DNA from: Labrenzia sp. VG12 | GTDB taxonomy: Bacteria; Pseudomonadota; Alphaproteobacteria; Rhizobiales; Stappiaceae | Direction of reading: 5' to 3' | DNA: 64,000 bases | Assembly (NCBI RefSeq): GCF_002237595.1 | Contig: NZ_CP022529.1 | Span: 4,680,001 to 4,744,000 of the forward strand | Shown here: one piece after another, positions 17,629 to 26,901 of the stretch | Layout of the letters: each line of letters opens with the position of its first letter | How positions within the stretch are numbered: position 1 is the first letter of the stretch | Translations under genes and position numbers: made by a program | The notes under the pieces: generated by a model | The model's database searches: none | Seen by the model: only the letters and a program-made list of their open reading frames with translations | Told to the model about the DNA's origin: nothing

Positions 17629-19550
17629 ATGGTGCGGCTCATGGATGAGACTGGTTTTCCCGAAGAGGGCGCATCTGGCGCGCCCGGACTGACGAGCGGC
17701 GGCGCGGACCCTTCTGCGGCAAGTGATGGTGCCTATCGCGTTCTCGCGCGCAAGTACCGGCCCAAGACCTTTGAGGACCTGGTTGGCCAAGAGCCGATGG
17801 TCCAGACCCTGGAAAACGCCTTCGATACCGGCCGCATTGCCCAGGCATGGATGCTGACCGGGGTGCGCGGGGTCGGCAAGACCACCACCGCCCGTATTCT
17901 CGCCCGCGGCCTGAATTACGAAGTTCCGGGCGAAGCGGACAAGCCGACGGTGAAGCTGACCCGCGAAGGCACCCACTGCAAGGCGATCATGGAAGGCCGC
18001 CATGTCGATGTCATCGAGATGGACGCCGCCTCGCACACCGGCATCAACGACATTCGCGAGATCATCGATGCGGCCCGCTACCGTCCGGCAACAGCGCGCT
18101 ACAAGGTCTACATCATCGACGAAGTGCACATGCTCTCCAATGCGGCCTTCAACGGGTTGCTGAAAACGCTCGAGGAACCGCCGGAGCATGTGAAATTCAT
18201 CTTCGCAACGACCGAGATCCGGAAAGTGCCGATCACGGTCCTGTCGCGCTGCCAGCGCTTTGACCTGCGCCGGATCGAACAATCCAAGCTGATCGGCCTG
18301 CTGCGCCGGATTTCTGATGCCGAGGGCATCCGGATTTCGGATGAAGCCCTGATGCTGATTGCCCGCGCCGGTGAAGGCTCGGCACGCGATTCGCTGTCCC
18401 TGCTCGACCAGGCGATGGCCCACGGCACAGGTGCGATCGAAGCGGAAGATCTGCGCCAGATGCTCGGTCTTGCGGATCGGGCGCGCGTGATTGACCTCTT
18501 CGGTCACCTCATGGCCGGCCGTATCGAAGACGCACTGGGCGAGTTGCAGGCGCAATACGAGGTCGGGGCAGACCCGGCCATCGTGTTGACGGACCTGGCA
18601 GACTTCACCCACCTCGTCACGCGCATGAAAGTCGCTCCGAAATCGGCCGACGAGAGTTCGGTAACGGAGGCAGAACGGGCGCGCGGCCGTGAATTTGCCG
18701 AGCAATTGTCCGTCCGGTTGCTGTCCCGCGCCTGGCAAATCCTTCTGAAAGGCGTCCAGGAAGTGCAGGCCGCTTCGAAACCGCTGGCTGCTGCGGACAT
18801 GGTTCTCGTAAGGCTCGCCTATGCCGCGGACCTTCCGGACCCAGGTGAGCTGATGGCGCAGATCAGAAGCGGACAGAACCCGTTGGGCGGGGCGTCGCCC
18901 TCCAGCGGTGGGGGGCAGCACCGTCAGGTGGGGGCGGCCAGGCCATGGCCGTCGGCATGGGGCATCCCGGCAACGGTCCCACAATGCAGGCCTCGACACG
19001 CCCGCAACTGTCTGCGATCCAGGGCGGTCTGCCGTCGACCCAGTCCGTTGCCCAAACAGTTTCGCAACCCGCAGCGCAGCCGGAAACACCGGCAGCTCCG
19101 GCCTATAACCTGAACAACTTGCACGACTGCGCTGCATTGGCCTCCGAAAAGCGCGACATCCCGATGAAGGTGGCTATCCAGCGACAGATGCGGCTTGTAA
19201 AGTTCGAGCCAGGCAAGATCGAGATCCAGCCGACGGATGATGCGCCTGCCGATATCGCCGGAGAGTTCGGTCGCAAACTGACCGAATGGACCGGCCAACG
19301 CTGGTTCGTCGTGGTCTCGCGCAACCAGGGCCGGCCGACCATTCACGAAGAACAGGAAGCCAATCAGCAACAGCTCCTGTCCGATGCCAGGTCGCATCCG
19401 ACCGTGGCGGCCCTGCTGGCCGCCTTTCCAGGCGCGAAAGTGGTCGATGTCACCGTTCAGGTAACAGAAGAAGCCGAGGCGGCCATGGCGGACCCGATGG
19501 TCAGCGACCCGCTGCTGAGCGAAGCGCTTGGCGACGACGATGACGAGTGA
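17629..19550 (+). CDS. dnaX: DNA polymerase III clamp-loader subunit gamma/tau, split over two reading frames
   Basis: Clamp-loader ATPase that places the beta clamp on DNA; the tau form also links polymerase and helicase. In the first frame (17629-19113, 494 codons): Walker A GVRGVGKT (residues 78-85), Walker B IIDEVH, sensor 1 ATTEIRKV and the SRC motif VLSRCQRFDLRRI. Residues after about 429 in this frame turn into low-complexity out-of-frame sequence. The conserved tau C-terminus (KRDIPMKVAIQRQMRLVKFE to the acidic GDDDDE end) lies in the -1 frame and stops at 19550. Frames join at a six-G run, 18910-18915; a -1 shift there gives a 640-aa tau, near the 643 aa of E. coli. Either programmed frameshifting, a missing base in the sequence, or a mutation. 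The zinc-module cysteines of E. coli DnaX are reduced to one Cys. Start uncertain (17629 or 17641). Confidence 0.9.
18909..18916 (+). promoter_or_regulatory. Candidate -1 frameshift site in dnaX (T GGG GGG)
   Basis: In the upstream frame the codons are GGT GGG GGG CAG; slipping back one base on the second GGG re-pairs perfectly with GGG and continues GCA GCA CCG into the frame that encodes the tau C-terminus. Homopolymer slippage is an established way to make the two dnaX products in other bacteria, there on A tracts. The same run is also where a base is most easily lost in sequencing. Confidence 0.45.
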
Positions 19551-19768
19551 GCCGGGATGTGTCGAGGGCGATGAAAGACAAGAAGATCAAGACGAATATC
19601 ATCCTGTTTTTCGCAACCACCATTGTTGCCTGTCTGGCCATGTATGCGGTCTCGCTGATGGCGATTGACGAGTACACGAAACTTCTGACCGTCATTTCCA
19701 TCGTTTGCGGGCTGTTCTTCGTCGGCCTCTATTTCGCGATCAGGGTCTTCTATCTGAGCACCAAATGA
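19547..19768 (+). CDS. Small two-helix membrane protein
   Basis: 73 aa if started at the GTG at 19547, which overlaps the dnaX stop (GTGA); an ATG at 19571 would give 65 aa. Two hydrophobic helices (about residues 19-38 and 46-68) are joined by a short loop with DEYTK. No family recognised. The overlap with dnaX suggests translational coupling to the tau frame. Confidence 0.6.
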   Translation: MSRDVSRAMKDKKIKTNIILFFATTIVACLAMYAVSLMAIDEYTKLLTVISIVCGLFFVGLYFAIRVFYLSTK

Positions 19769-19885
19769 TGCGCTGGATCCGGCTTATGGGCTGGTAATTC
19801 ACCGGGTGTTCTTCTACATGCAGGACAGAAGATTGTGTGACACTCGGCTGGCGGGGCCGCCGGGAGAAAACGAAGGAGAGATCCC

Positions 19886-20206
19886 ATGGATTTCCTGAAG
19901 ATGATGAAGCAGGCCAAGCAGATGCAGGAGCAGATGGGCTCGCTGCAGGAACAGATGGTCGAGATCGAAGTGGAAGGCACGGCCGGTGCGGGTCTCGTGC
20001 GCGTGACGCTGAATGGCAAGGGTGACCTGAAAAACCTCTCCATCGACCCGTCGCTGCTGAAGGAAGAGGAAAAGGAAATCCTGGAAGACCTGATCATTGC
20101 CGCACACACCGAAGCCCGCGCCAAGGCGGAACAGGCCATTGCGGAAAAGACCCAGGAAATGATGGGCGGCCTCGGCCTGCCGGCCGACATGAAGCTGCCG
20201 TTCTAG
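19886..20206 (+). CDS. ybaB: YbaB/EbfC nucleoid-associated protein
   Basis: 106 aa, small DNA-binding dimer. The N-terminal helix MMKQAKQMQEQMGSLQEQM and the segment VRVTLNGKGDLKNLSIDPSLL are the family hallmarks. GGAGAG precedes the ATG. It sits between dnaX and recR as in most bacteria. Confidence 0.95.
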   Translation: MDFLKMMKQAKQMQEQMGSLQEQMVEIEVEGTAGAGLVRVTLNGKGDLKNLSIDPSLLKEEEKEILEDLIIAAHTEARAKAEQAIAEKTQEMMGGLGLPADMKLPF

Positions 20207-20229
20207 GCAGTTGATCGGGGCGCGGTTAG

Positions 20230-20838
20230 ATGGGGCAGAAATCCGTTGCAGGACCGGAAATCGAGCGGCTGATACAGCTTCTGGCCAAGTTGCCGGGGCT
20301 TGGGCCGCGCTCTGCCCGTCGGGCCGCGCTGCACCTGATCAAGAAAAAGGACCAGCTGCTGGTGCCGCTTGCAGAGGCCATGGGCGTTGCCGTCCGCGAC
20401 ATCGGAATCTGTTCGACCTGCGGCACGGTCGACACCTCCGATCCCTGCACCATCTGCTCCGATCCGAAACGCGATCCTTCCGTTCTGGTCGTCGTGGAAG
20501 ACGTTGCCGATCTCTGGGCGCTTGAGCGCGCGGGCGCCGTCAATGCGCGCTATCACGTCCTCGGCGGTACCCTGTCTCCGCTCGACGGCATCGGCCCGGA
20601 AGATCTCAATCTGGCCAGCTTGATCGATCGCTGTGGCTCTGAGGACCTTTCGGAGGTCATCCTGGCGATCAGCGCAACGGTCGAGGGCCAGACAACGGCC
20701 CATTACATCATGGATCAGCTGTCGCATCTGGACGTCAGCGTCACCAAGCTCGCCCACGGTGTTCCGGTCGGCGGCGAACTGGACTATCTCGACGAGGGCA
20801 CGCTGGCCCAGGCGCTGAAGGCACGGACGAGGGTTTAG
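20230..20838 (+). CDS. recR: Recombination mediator RecR
   Basis: 202 aa. Acts with RecF/RecO in loading RecA onto gapped DNA. It has the N-terminal helix-hairpin-helix (LAKLPGLGPRSARRAALHL), the zinc finger CSTCGTVDTSDPCTIC, and a Toprim domain starting VLVVVEDVADLWALE with the Walker-like end THYIMD equivalent (AHYIMDQLSHL). 23 nt after ybaB, so part of the dnaX-ybaB-recR unit. Confidence 0.96.
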   Translation: MGQKSVAGPEIERLIQLLAKLPGLGPRSARRAALHLIKKKDQLLVPLAEAMGVAVRDIGICSTCGTVDTSDPCTICSDPKRDPSVLVVVEDVADLWALERAGAVNARYHVLGGTLSPLDGIGPEDLNLASLIDRCGSEDLSEVILAISATVEGQTTAHYIMDQLSHLDVSVTKLAHGVPVGGELDYLDEGTLAQALKARTRV

Positions 20839-21214
20839 GGTCTTTGGCCGGGCCATCGCTCGAGATCAAATATGTGCTGGTCGAGCTGGGGGACGAGGTC
20901 TATCAGGATCTCCGCCTGATCCCGACAGGGGGCCTCGCTGAACTCGAATTTCAAGTCACAATCGGCATCGGCGAGATCGACCGTCCTGGAGCTGATGATT
21001 TCAGCTTGTGCTGTCTTTGCAATATGAAACGCAAGAAAAGCGTTCCTGCCGCGCCAGCAAATACAGCGGTCAAACGCTTCGACCACCTGGATATGGGGCG
21101 AGTCGATGCCTGGATACGCGACCGGGTTCGAAAGTGCGACAAGGGAACGTACGAGGCCAGCCTTCCCAATCTGCGCCTGGTATTCGATTGGGAGTTCGAA
21201 GGTTGTAAACCCTT
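20835..21214 (-). pseudogene. Possible remnant or unusual-start gene on the minus strand
   Basis: The region between recR and the methyltransferase (20839-21281) has no convincing gene. The best candidate is a minus-strand frame open from about 21214 to the stop at 20835 (about 126 codons), reading through segments such as PVAYPGIDSPHIQVVEAFDR and PQLDQHIFDLERWPG, with protein-like composition. It has no ATG; the only standard start is a GTG at 21086 (83 aa) without RBS, and a stop lies just upstream of the open stretch. It could be a 5'-truncated gene. A plus-strand ORF (20844-21227) over the same bases looks less protein-like. Family not recognised. Confidence 0.3.
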
Positions 21215-21281
21215 AGTGTCCCGGTGAGCGCTGGGCTCTCCCTTGTCGGCTGGTCCCTGGAAAGCCGAGCCTCCCCACAGT

Positions 21282-22028
21282 TTAGATTTCAAACAAAAAC
21301 GCGCCGCAGAAGAAATCTCCGGGGAAGGCATAAATCAGTCTGCTGGACGAGAAACCGGCCTTCACGCCCATCTCGACCCAGTCTTCGGGCGGCTCGGCAA
21401 AATCATGGGTGCTGATATGCTGCCAGATATGGTCGAATTCATCCTGTGACAGGGACTGGAAGCGCTGGCGCAATTCGTCATGCCAGCGCTTGACGTAGTG
21501 GTCGCGGCTTTCCCCGGACCGGCAGACAGGCTCGGCAGTCACGAAAATTCCACCTGGCTTGAGCGCTGAGCGCACCGCGCCAAGCATCTCCTGTTTCTGT
21601 TCCTTTTGAAGGTGATGGATCGAAAACCCGCACCAGATGACATCGGCACCTTCCGGCCGCTCCTTGACGCCCGAGACCATGTCTTCCTCGCCAAGCGTGA
21701 CCTCATAGGGGGCGTCCTTCATGACCTCGGCGGCGCATTCCAGGGCAGGGCGCGACAGGTCGAGCCCCTCATAGCGGTTGATCTTCGTTCCGGCGAGAAT
21801 CTTGTGGGCGAGACTGGAGTCCCCGCAGGCAAGGTCAAGGAAGCTGAAGGGGCGGTCGAACCGGAGATCGATCTCGGTCCGGATGAGGGTGCCGATTTCC
21901 CGGTGCTGCATCTCATTGGAGCGGACCAGCTTGTGATAGATGCCCCATTCATACTGGAACATCTTGAGCGCTTCGGGCGCCAGAACCTTGGAGATATCCG
22001 TTTCCGGATTGAAATGAAGATGCAGCAT
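21282..22028 (-). CDS. Class I SAM-dependent methyltransferase
   Basis: 248 aa, cytoplasmic. Motif I FLDLACGDSSLAHKIL, acidic motif II end YEGLDLS and the post-motif KPGGIFVTAEPV mark a Rossmann-fold methyltransferase. The start ATG at 22028 has GGAGG 5 nt upstream, which decides against the ATG at 22058. Substrate unknown; the C-terminus (about 60 residues) is hydrophobic/aromatic rich. Isolated gene between convergent and divergent neighbours. Confidence 0.85.
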   Translation of the reverse strand: MLHLHFNPETDISKVLAPEALKMFQYEWGIYHKLVRSNEMQHREIGTLIRTEIDLRFDRPFSFLDLACGDSSLAHKILAGTKINRYEGLDLSRPALECAAEVMKDAPYEVTLGEEDMVSGVKERPEGADVIWCGFSIHHLQKEQKQEMLGAVRSALKPGGIFVTAEPVCRSGESRDHYVKRWHDELRQRFQSLSQDEFDHIWQHISTHDFAEPPEDWVEMGVKAGFSSSRLIYAFPGDFFCGAFLFEI

Positions 22029-22217
22029 TGGGCCTCCGCAAGGGGGTCGATCCAACAAGATCGGTATCGTCTGGGTAAAGGCTAGTTTCAGTTTCTGTTC
22101 GCCACAACACCAAGTTTAGATCCTGGCGTGGAACGCGCCTGGTTTGCGTGGTGCCCTTGCGCTCTCCTGTCAGCCCCCTTATGTCGAGGCGGTCGTACTC
22201 CAGATATTGAAGGTGTC

Positions 22218-22946
22218 ATGTTTCAAGCCGCATCCCGAGCCATGTCCGAAGTTTTCGAACAGCCCTTTCGGGCTATTTTCTGGAAGATGCTCGGTTTCAC
22301 GCTCGCCATCCTGGTGGTGATCTGGATTGGGCTGCAGTGGCTGGTGACACATTTTCTCGGTGTTGCGGCGACCGAATATGGCGACGGTGCCAGCTGGGTC
22401 GGTTGGATTGAATGGTCGATCTCGATCCTGACCGGGATTGGCGCCGTCTTTGCGCTCGGTTTTCTGATCGCGCCGATTTCAGCGCTGTTTGCAGGCCTGT
22501 TCCAGGACGAGATTGCCGATATTGTCGATCAGAAGGATTATCCGGGCGACCGCCCGGGCACCGCGCTGCCCTTTGCACAGTCCATCGGCCAGACCATCAA
22601 GTTCACCGGCGTGGTCATTCTCGGCAACCTGTTCGCCCTGTTCCTTCTCCTGATTCCGGGGATCAACCTGGTCGCGTTTTTCATGGTCAACGGCTATCTG
22701 CTCGGCCGTGAATTCTTTGAGTTTGCCGCCATGCGGTTCATGCCGCCGGCCGAGGCCAAAGCCTTCCGCAAGGCGCGCGGCGGCACCGTGTTCATGGCTG
22801 GCCTGATCATCGCCTGCCTGCTGGCCGTGCCGATCCTCAACCTGGTCACACCGATCTTTGCGACGATCTTCATGTTGCACCTGTTCAAGATGCTGGCGGC
22901 AGAGCGGCAGCGCACGGTTGGCATGCCCGAACAAAGAATGCCCTGA
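22218..22946 (+). CDS. EI24-domain (CysZ-like) membrane protein
   Basis: 242 aa with four or more hydrophobic segments. The N-terminal VFEQPFRAIFWKMLGFTL, the LFAGLFQDEIADIVDQ segment and the C-terminal FMVNGYLLGREFFEFAAMR block are characteristic of the EI24/CysZ family. CysZ imports sulfate, but most alphaproteobacterial members are uncharacterised, so function is inferred only. The ATG at 22218 with GAAGG upstream is preferred over 22128. Confidence 0.85.
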   Translation: MFQAASRAMSEVFEQPFRAIFWKMLGFTLAILVVIWIGLQWLVTHFLGVAATEYGDGASWVGWIEWSISILTGIGAVFALGFLIAPISALFAGLFQDEIADIVDQKDYPGDRPGTALPFAQSIGQTIKFTGVVILGNLFALFLLLIPGINLVAFFMVNGYLLGREFFEFAAMRFMPPAEAKAFRKARGGTVFMAGLIIACLLAVPILNLVTPIFATIFMLHLFKMLAAERQRTVGMPEQRMP

Positions 22947-23015
22947 TCGGCACGCGACAGGCCTTGCATCTGTGGCCGCGATCTGACCAAGTGCCCCTCC
23001 GTCATGGAGGAGTGC

Positions 23016-23951
23016 ATGCAGGATCTGTTGAGCGAGATCGCCGAAGCCGCGTCGGCCAATCCGGACAAGGGCAAGGTTGCGAGTTACATTCCCGAACTCG
23101 CCGGCATCGATCCGGACCAGTTCGGCATCGCAATTGCGATGGCCGATGGCCGTGTCTTTTCCGCAGGCGATGCGGATGTGCCCTTTTCGATCCAGTCCGT
23201 TTCCAAGGTCTTCGCACTGGCTCTGGCGCTGGGCCGGGTGGGCGATGAAATCTGGCAAAGGGTCGGCCGTGAACCCTCCGGTCTCTCCTTTGATTCGATC
23301 CTGCTTCTGGAACGGGAGAACGGGATCCCGCGCAATCCGTTCATCAATGCCGGCGCCCTTGTCACCACCGACACCTATCTGTCCGGGTCCAGCCCGCGCG
23401 AAGCACTCGGCGAGTTGCTGCGCTTTGTCCGGGCAGCGGCCGATGACGACAGCATTCACATGAACGAGAAAGTGGCCAAGTCGGAGATCGCGACCGGACA
23501 CCGCAATTTCTCGCTGGCTCACTATCTGGCCTCTCATGGCAACATGAGGGCCTCCGTCGACAAGGTGCTCGGCACCTATTGTCACCAATGCGCCGTGGAA
23601 ATGACCTGCCGCCAGCTGGCACTTGCCGGTCGGTTTCTGGTCGATGCCCCGGCGATGCCAGGCCTGGTCTCGATCGAACGGCGCCGCCGCATCAACGCCC
23701 TGATGATGACCTGCGGCCATTATGACGGCTCGGGAGATTTCGCCTTTCGCGTCGGCATGCCGGGAAAAAGCGGCGTTGGTGGCGGCATCCTGGTGATTTC
23801 GCCGGGCCGGGCAGCGATTGCGGTCTGGTCGCCGGGGCTCAACCGCTATGGCAATTCGAAGCTGGGCACGGAGGCAATGGAACTCTTCGCGCATCGAACC
23901 GGATGGTCGGTTTTTGGCGTTCCGCATCCGGGTCGCGGGATTGACGTTTAG
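23016..23951 (+). CDS. glsA: Glutaminase A
   Basis: 311 aa. Converts L-glutamine to glutamate and ammonia. It has a beta-lactamase-like serine-dependent fold with the catalytic SxxK in FSIQSVSKVF, the segment PRNPFINAGALVTTD, the YGSF-like region LAHYLASHGN, and the C-terminal GVGGGILVISPGRAAIAVWSPGL. The ATG at 23016 follows GGAGGAG with a 4-6 nt spacer, so the earlier ATG at 23004, which is part of that RBS, is rejected. Confidence 0.95.
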   Translation: MQDLLSEIAEAASANPDKGKVASYIPELAGIDPDQFGIAIAMADGRVFSAGDADVPFSIQSVSKVFALALALGRVGDEIWQRVGREPSGLSFDSILLLERENGIPRNPFINAGALVTTDTYLSGSSPREALGELLRFVRAAADDDSIHMNEKVAKSEIATGHRNFSLAHYLASHGNMRASVDKVLGTYCHQCAVEMTCRQLALAGRFLVDAPAMPGLVSIERRRRINALMMTCGHYDGSGDFAFRVGMPGKSGVGGGILVISPGRAAIAVWSPGLNRYGNSKLGTEAMELFAHRTGWSVFGVPHPGRGIDV

Positions 23952-24264
23952 GGAAGCTTTCGGGTTGCGCCGATCACTTTTCTGCAGCCGAGAGGATCGC
24001 GTGTCACTTTCAACCGATTCAAAAGTGGTTTCGCGACAATTAGGCCTATAGGATATTTTGACCTTTTGAGGTGTTAGCGCTAGAACGCATCTAGATAACG
24101 CCTTGATATGCTTACGCTTGCGTAAACGTAACTTGGGCGAGATGAGCTGAGAATGAGTTTGACCACGGCCTTGAACCGGGCTCTTGCCGAGCATTGCGGT
24201 TACAGGTCAAAATCTGCTCGTTTTGAGCTCATACCGCTCTAGCGTCGCACGGGAGAGGAAATCC
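23952..24264 (+). promoter_or_regulatory. Intergenic region upstream of sdhC, with a perfect inverted repeat
   Basis: 313 nt without a gene, holding the sdh promoter region. TTACGC-TT-GCGTAA (24112-24125) is a perfect 6-bp inverted repeat followed directly by ACGTAA; it is the type of symmetrical site bound by dimeric repressors/activators. No confident -35/-10 pair was fixed. The stretch just before sdhC carries GAGGAAA as RBS. Confidence 0.5.
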
Positions 24265-24663
24265 ATGCCGAACGCCGATCTGCGGGGCAATCGCCCGCTG
24301 TCGCCCCATCTTCAGATTTATAAACCCATTCTGACGATGGTCATGTCCATTCTGCACCGTATTACGGGAGCAGCCCTTTATTTCGGGACCATCCTTCTGG
24401 CCTGGTGGCTGATCGCCGCCGCGGCAGGGCCGGCCTATTTCGATTTCGTCAACGACATCTACGGCTCGATCATCGGCCGCCTGATCCTGTTCGGCTTCAC
24501 CTGGGCCCTGGTGCATCACATGCTCGGCGGCCTGCGCCACTTCATCTGGGACATGGGCGCCGGCTTCGGCAAGGAGGCCCGCGAGTGGCTCGCCAAGGCG
24601 ACGATCATCGGTTCCGTTTCCCTGACGCTGATCCTCTGGATCATCGGCTACATGGTTCGCTGA
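24265..24663 (+). CDS. sdhC: Succinate dehydrogenase cytochrome b556 subunit
   Basis: 132 aa, three TM helices, anchors complex II in the inner membrane and shares heme b and the quinone site with SdhD. The signature RPLSPHLQIYKP is at the N-terminus, MSILHRITGAALYFG is in helix I, and the heme-ligand His region is VHHMLGGLRHFIWD. The ATG at 24265 with GAGGAAATCC upstream is chosen; 24184 would add 27 residues absent from the family. Confidence 0.95.
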   Translation: MPNADLRGNRPLSPHLQIYKPILTMVMSILHRITGAALYFGTILLAWWLIAAAAGPAYFDFVNDIYGSIIGRLILFGFTWALVHHMLGGLRHFIWDMGAGFGKEAREWLAKATIIGSVSLTLILWIIGYMVR

Positions 24664-24673
24664 GGAGAGTGTC

Positions 24674-25057
24674 ATGAGCGATATGCGCACACCCCTGAAC
24701 AAGGTTCGCGGGCTCGGGTCGGCCAAGGAAGGTACCGATCACTTCTGGAAGCAGCGTCTGACCGCTGTGGCCAACGTCTTCCTGATCTCCTTCTTCGTGA
24801 TTCTTGTCATCTCCATGCAGGGCTCGACCCATGGCGATGTGATCGAGACCCTGAAGAACCCTCTCGTTTCCATCATCCTGCTCCTGGTGATCCTCTCCGG
24901 CGTCTATCACATGAAGCTCGGCATGCAGGTGATCATCGAGGACTATGTGCACGGTGAAGGCATCAAGTTCCTGACCTTGATGGCAAACACCTTCTTCTGT
25001 GCCTTTATCGGTTTCGGCTGCGTTTTCGCAGTGCTCAAGATTGGCTTTGGAGGCTGA
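24674..25057 (+). CDS. sdhD: Succinate dehydrogenase membrane anchor subunit
   Basis: 127 aa, three TM helices. The early GLGSAKEGTDHFWKQRLTA is typical for alphaproteobacterial SdhD. The heme-ligand His is in GVYHMKLGMQVIIEDYVH, which also carries the quinone-site Asp-Tyr pair. 10 nt after sdhC. Confidence 0.95.
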   Translation: MSDMRTPLNKVRGLGSAKEGTDHFWKQRLTAVANVFLISFFVILVISMQGSTHGDVIETLKNPLVSIILLLVILSGVYHMKLGMQVIIEDYVHGEGIKFLTLMANTFFCAFIGFGCVFAVLKIGFGG

Positions 25058-25062
25058 CCCGA

Positions 25063-26889
25063 ATGGCCAAAAGTTACGAATTCGTCGATCACACCTATGA
25101 CGTGGTCGTGGTTGGCGCCGGCGGGGCCGGCCTGCGGGCAACCCTCGGCATGGCCGAACAGGGGCTTCGCACCGCCTGTATCACCAAGGTGTTCCCGACG
25201 CGCTCGCACACCGTTGCGGCCCAGGGCGGAATTGCCGCCTCCCTGAAGAACATGACGCCGGACTGCTGGGAATGGCACATGTACGACACGGTCAAGGGCT
25301 CCGACTGGCTCGGCGACACCGATGCCATGGAGTATCTGGCCCGTGAAGCGCCGAAAGCGGTCTATGAGCTGGAGCATTACGGCGTGCCGTTCTCCCGCAC
25401 CGAGGAAGGCAAGATCTATCAGCGCCCGTTCGGCGGTCACATGCAGAATTACGGTGAAGGCCCTCCCGTACAGCGCACCTGTGCGGCGGCCGACCGGACC
25501 GGTCACGCCATTCTGCACACGCTTTACGGCCAGTCCCTGCGCAACAATGCCGAATTTTACATCGAGTATTTCGCGCTCGACCTGATCATGTCCGACGATG
25601 GCGTCTGCCAGGGCGTGATCGCCTGGAACCTCGATGACGGCACCATCCACCGCTTCGCAGCCAAGATGGTCGTGCTGGCGACCGGCGGCTATGGCCGGGC
25701 CTATTTCTCGGCTACTTCCGCCCACACCTGCACTGGTGACGGCGGCGGCATGGTGGCCCGCGCGGGCCTGCCGCTGCAGGACATGGAATTTGTCCAGTTC
25801 CACCCGACCGGCATCTACGGCTCCGGCTGCCTGATCACGGAAGGCGCCCGCGGCGAGGGCGGCTATCTGGTCAATTCCGAGGGCGAGCGTTTCATGGAAC
25901 GCTACGCCCCCTCGGCCAAGGACCTGGCATCCCGCGACGTTGTCTCGCGTTGCATGACCATGGAAATCCGGGAAGGCCGCGGCGTCGGCAAGAACGGCGA
26001 CCACATCTTCCTGCACCTGGATCACCTCGATCCGGCGCTGTTGGCGGAGCGCCTGCCGGGAATTTCCGAATCGGCCCGCATCTTCGCCGGCGTCGACGTC
26101 ACCAAGGATCCGATCCCGGTCCTGCCGACGGTTCACTACAACATGGGCGGCATTCCGACCAACTATTGGGGTGAGGTGCTCAACGCGGACGGCAACAACC
26201 CGAACCGGATCCAGGAAGGCCTGATGGCCGTCGGGGAAGCCGGCTGTGCCTCCGTGCACGGAGCCAACCGTCTCGGTTCCAACTCGCTGATCGACCTAGT
26301 GGTCTTCGGCCGCGCCGCCGCCATCAAGGCCGGCCAGGTGGTCGATCCGAAGGAAGCCGTGCCGACACCGAGCGAAGCCTCCTGCGACAAGATCATGGAC
26401 CGTTTCGACAAGCTGCGTCACGCAGACGGGGCCGTCCCGACCGCGGATCTGCGCGACAAGATGCAGGCCGCCATGCAGGAAGACGCAGCCGTCTTCCGCA
26501 CCCAGGAGAGCCTGGAAGCGGGCTGCAAGCGCCTGTCTGCCATCTGGGGCGAAATGGGTGACCTGAAGGTCTCTGACCGCTCGATGATCTGGAACTCGGA
26601 TCTGGTGGAAACGCTGGAGCTTGAGAACCTGATGGCCAACGCGATCACCACGGTCTATGGCGCGGAAGCCCGCAAGGAAAGCCGCGGCGCCCATGCGCGC
26701 GAGGACTACAAGGACGGTCCGTTTGCCGGCCGCGACGACGAGAACTGGCGCAAGCACACGCTGGCCTGGGTCGACGATGCGGGCAACGTCAAGCTGGACT
26801 ACCGTCCGGTGGTGCTCGATCCGCTGACCACCTTCGACGAAGGCGGCATCGACCCGAAGAAGATCGCGCCCAAGGCGCGCGTCTACTAA
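25063..26889 (+). CDS. sdhA: Succinate dehydrogenase flavoprotein subunit
   Basis: 608 aa. Oxidises succinate to fumarate on the cytoplasmic face with covalently bound FAD. The FAD-binding GAGGAGLRATLG is at the N-terminus; TRSHTVAAQGGIAA carries the His that binds FAD covalently; HPTGIYGSGCLITEGARGEGG and the active-site Arg region RSCMTME-like RCMTMEI are present; C-terminal domain complete. Full family length. Codon use is strongly GC-biased, as expected for a highly expressed gene. 5 nt after sdhD. Confidence 0.97.
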   Translation: MAKSYEFVDHTYDVVVVGAGGAGLRATLGMAEQGLRTACITKVFPTRSHTVAAQGGIAASLKNMTPDCWEWHMYDTVKGSDWLGDTDAMEYLAREAPKAVYELEHYGVPFSRTEEGKIYQRPFGGHMQNYGEGPPVQRTCAAADRTGHAILHTLYGQSLRNNAEFYIEYFALDLIMSDDGVCQGVIAWNLDDGTIHRFAAKMVVLATGGYGRAYFSATSAHTCTGDGGGMVARAGLPLQDMEFVQFHPTGIYGSGCLITEGARGEGGYLVNSEGERFMERYAPSAKDLASRDVVSRCMTMEIREGRGVGKNGDHIFLHLDHLDPALLAERLPGISESARIFAGVDVTKDPIPVLPTVHYNMGGIPTNYWGEVLNADGNNPNRIQEGLMAVGEAGCASVHGANRLGSNSLIDLVVFGRAAAIKAGQVVDPKEAVPTPSEASCDKIMDRFDKLRHADGAVPTADLRDKMQAAMQEDAAVFRTQESLEAGCKRLSAIWGEMGDLKVSDRSMIWNSDLVETLELENLMANAITTVYGAEARKESRGAHAREDYKDGPFAGRDDENWRKHTLAWVDDAGNVKLDYRPVVLDPLTTFDEGGIDPKKIAPKARVY

Positions 26890-26901
26890 GGAGCGCATGC
26901 G

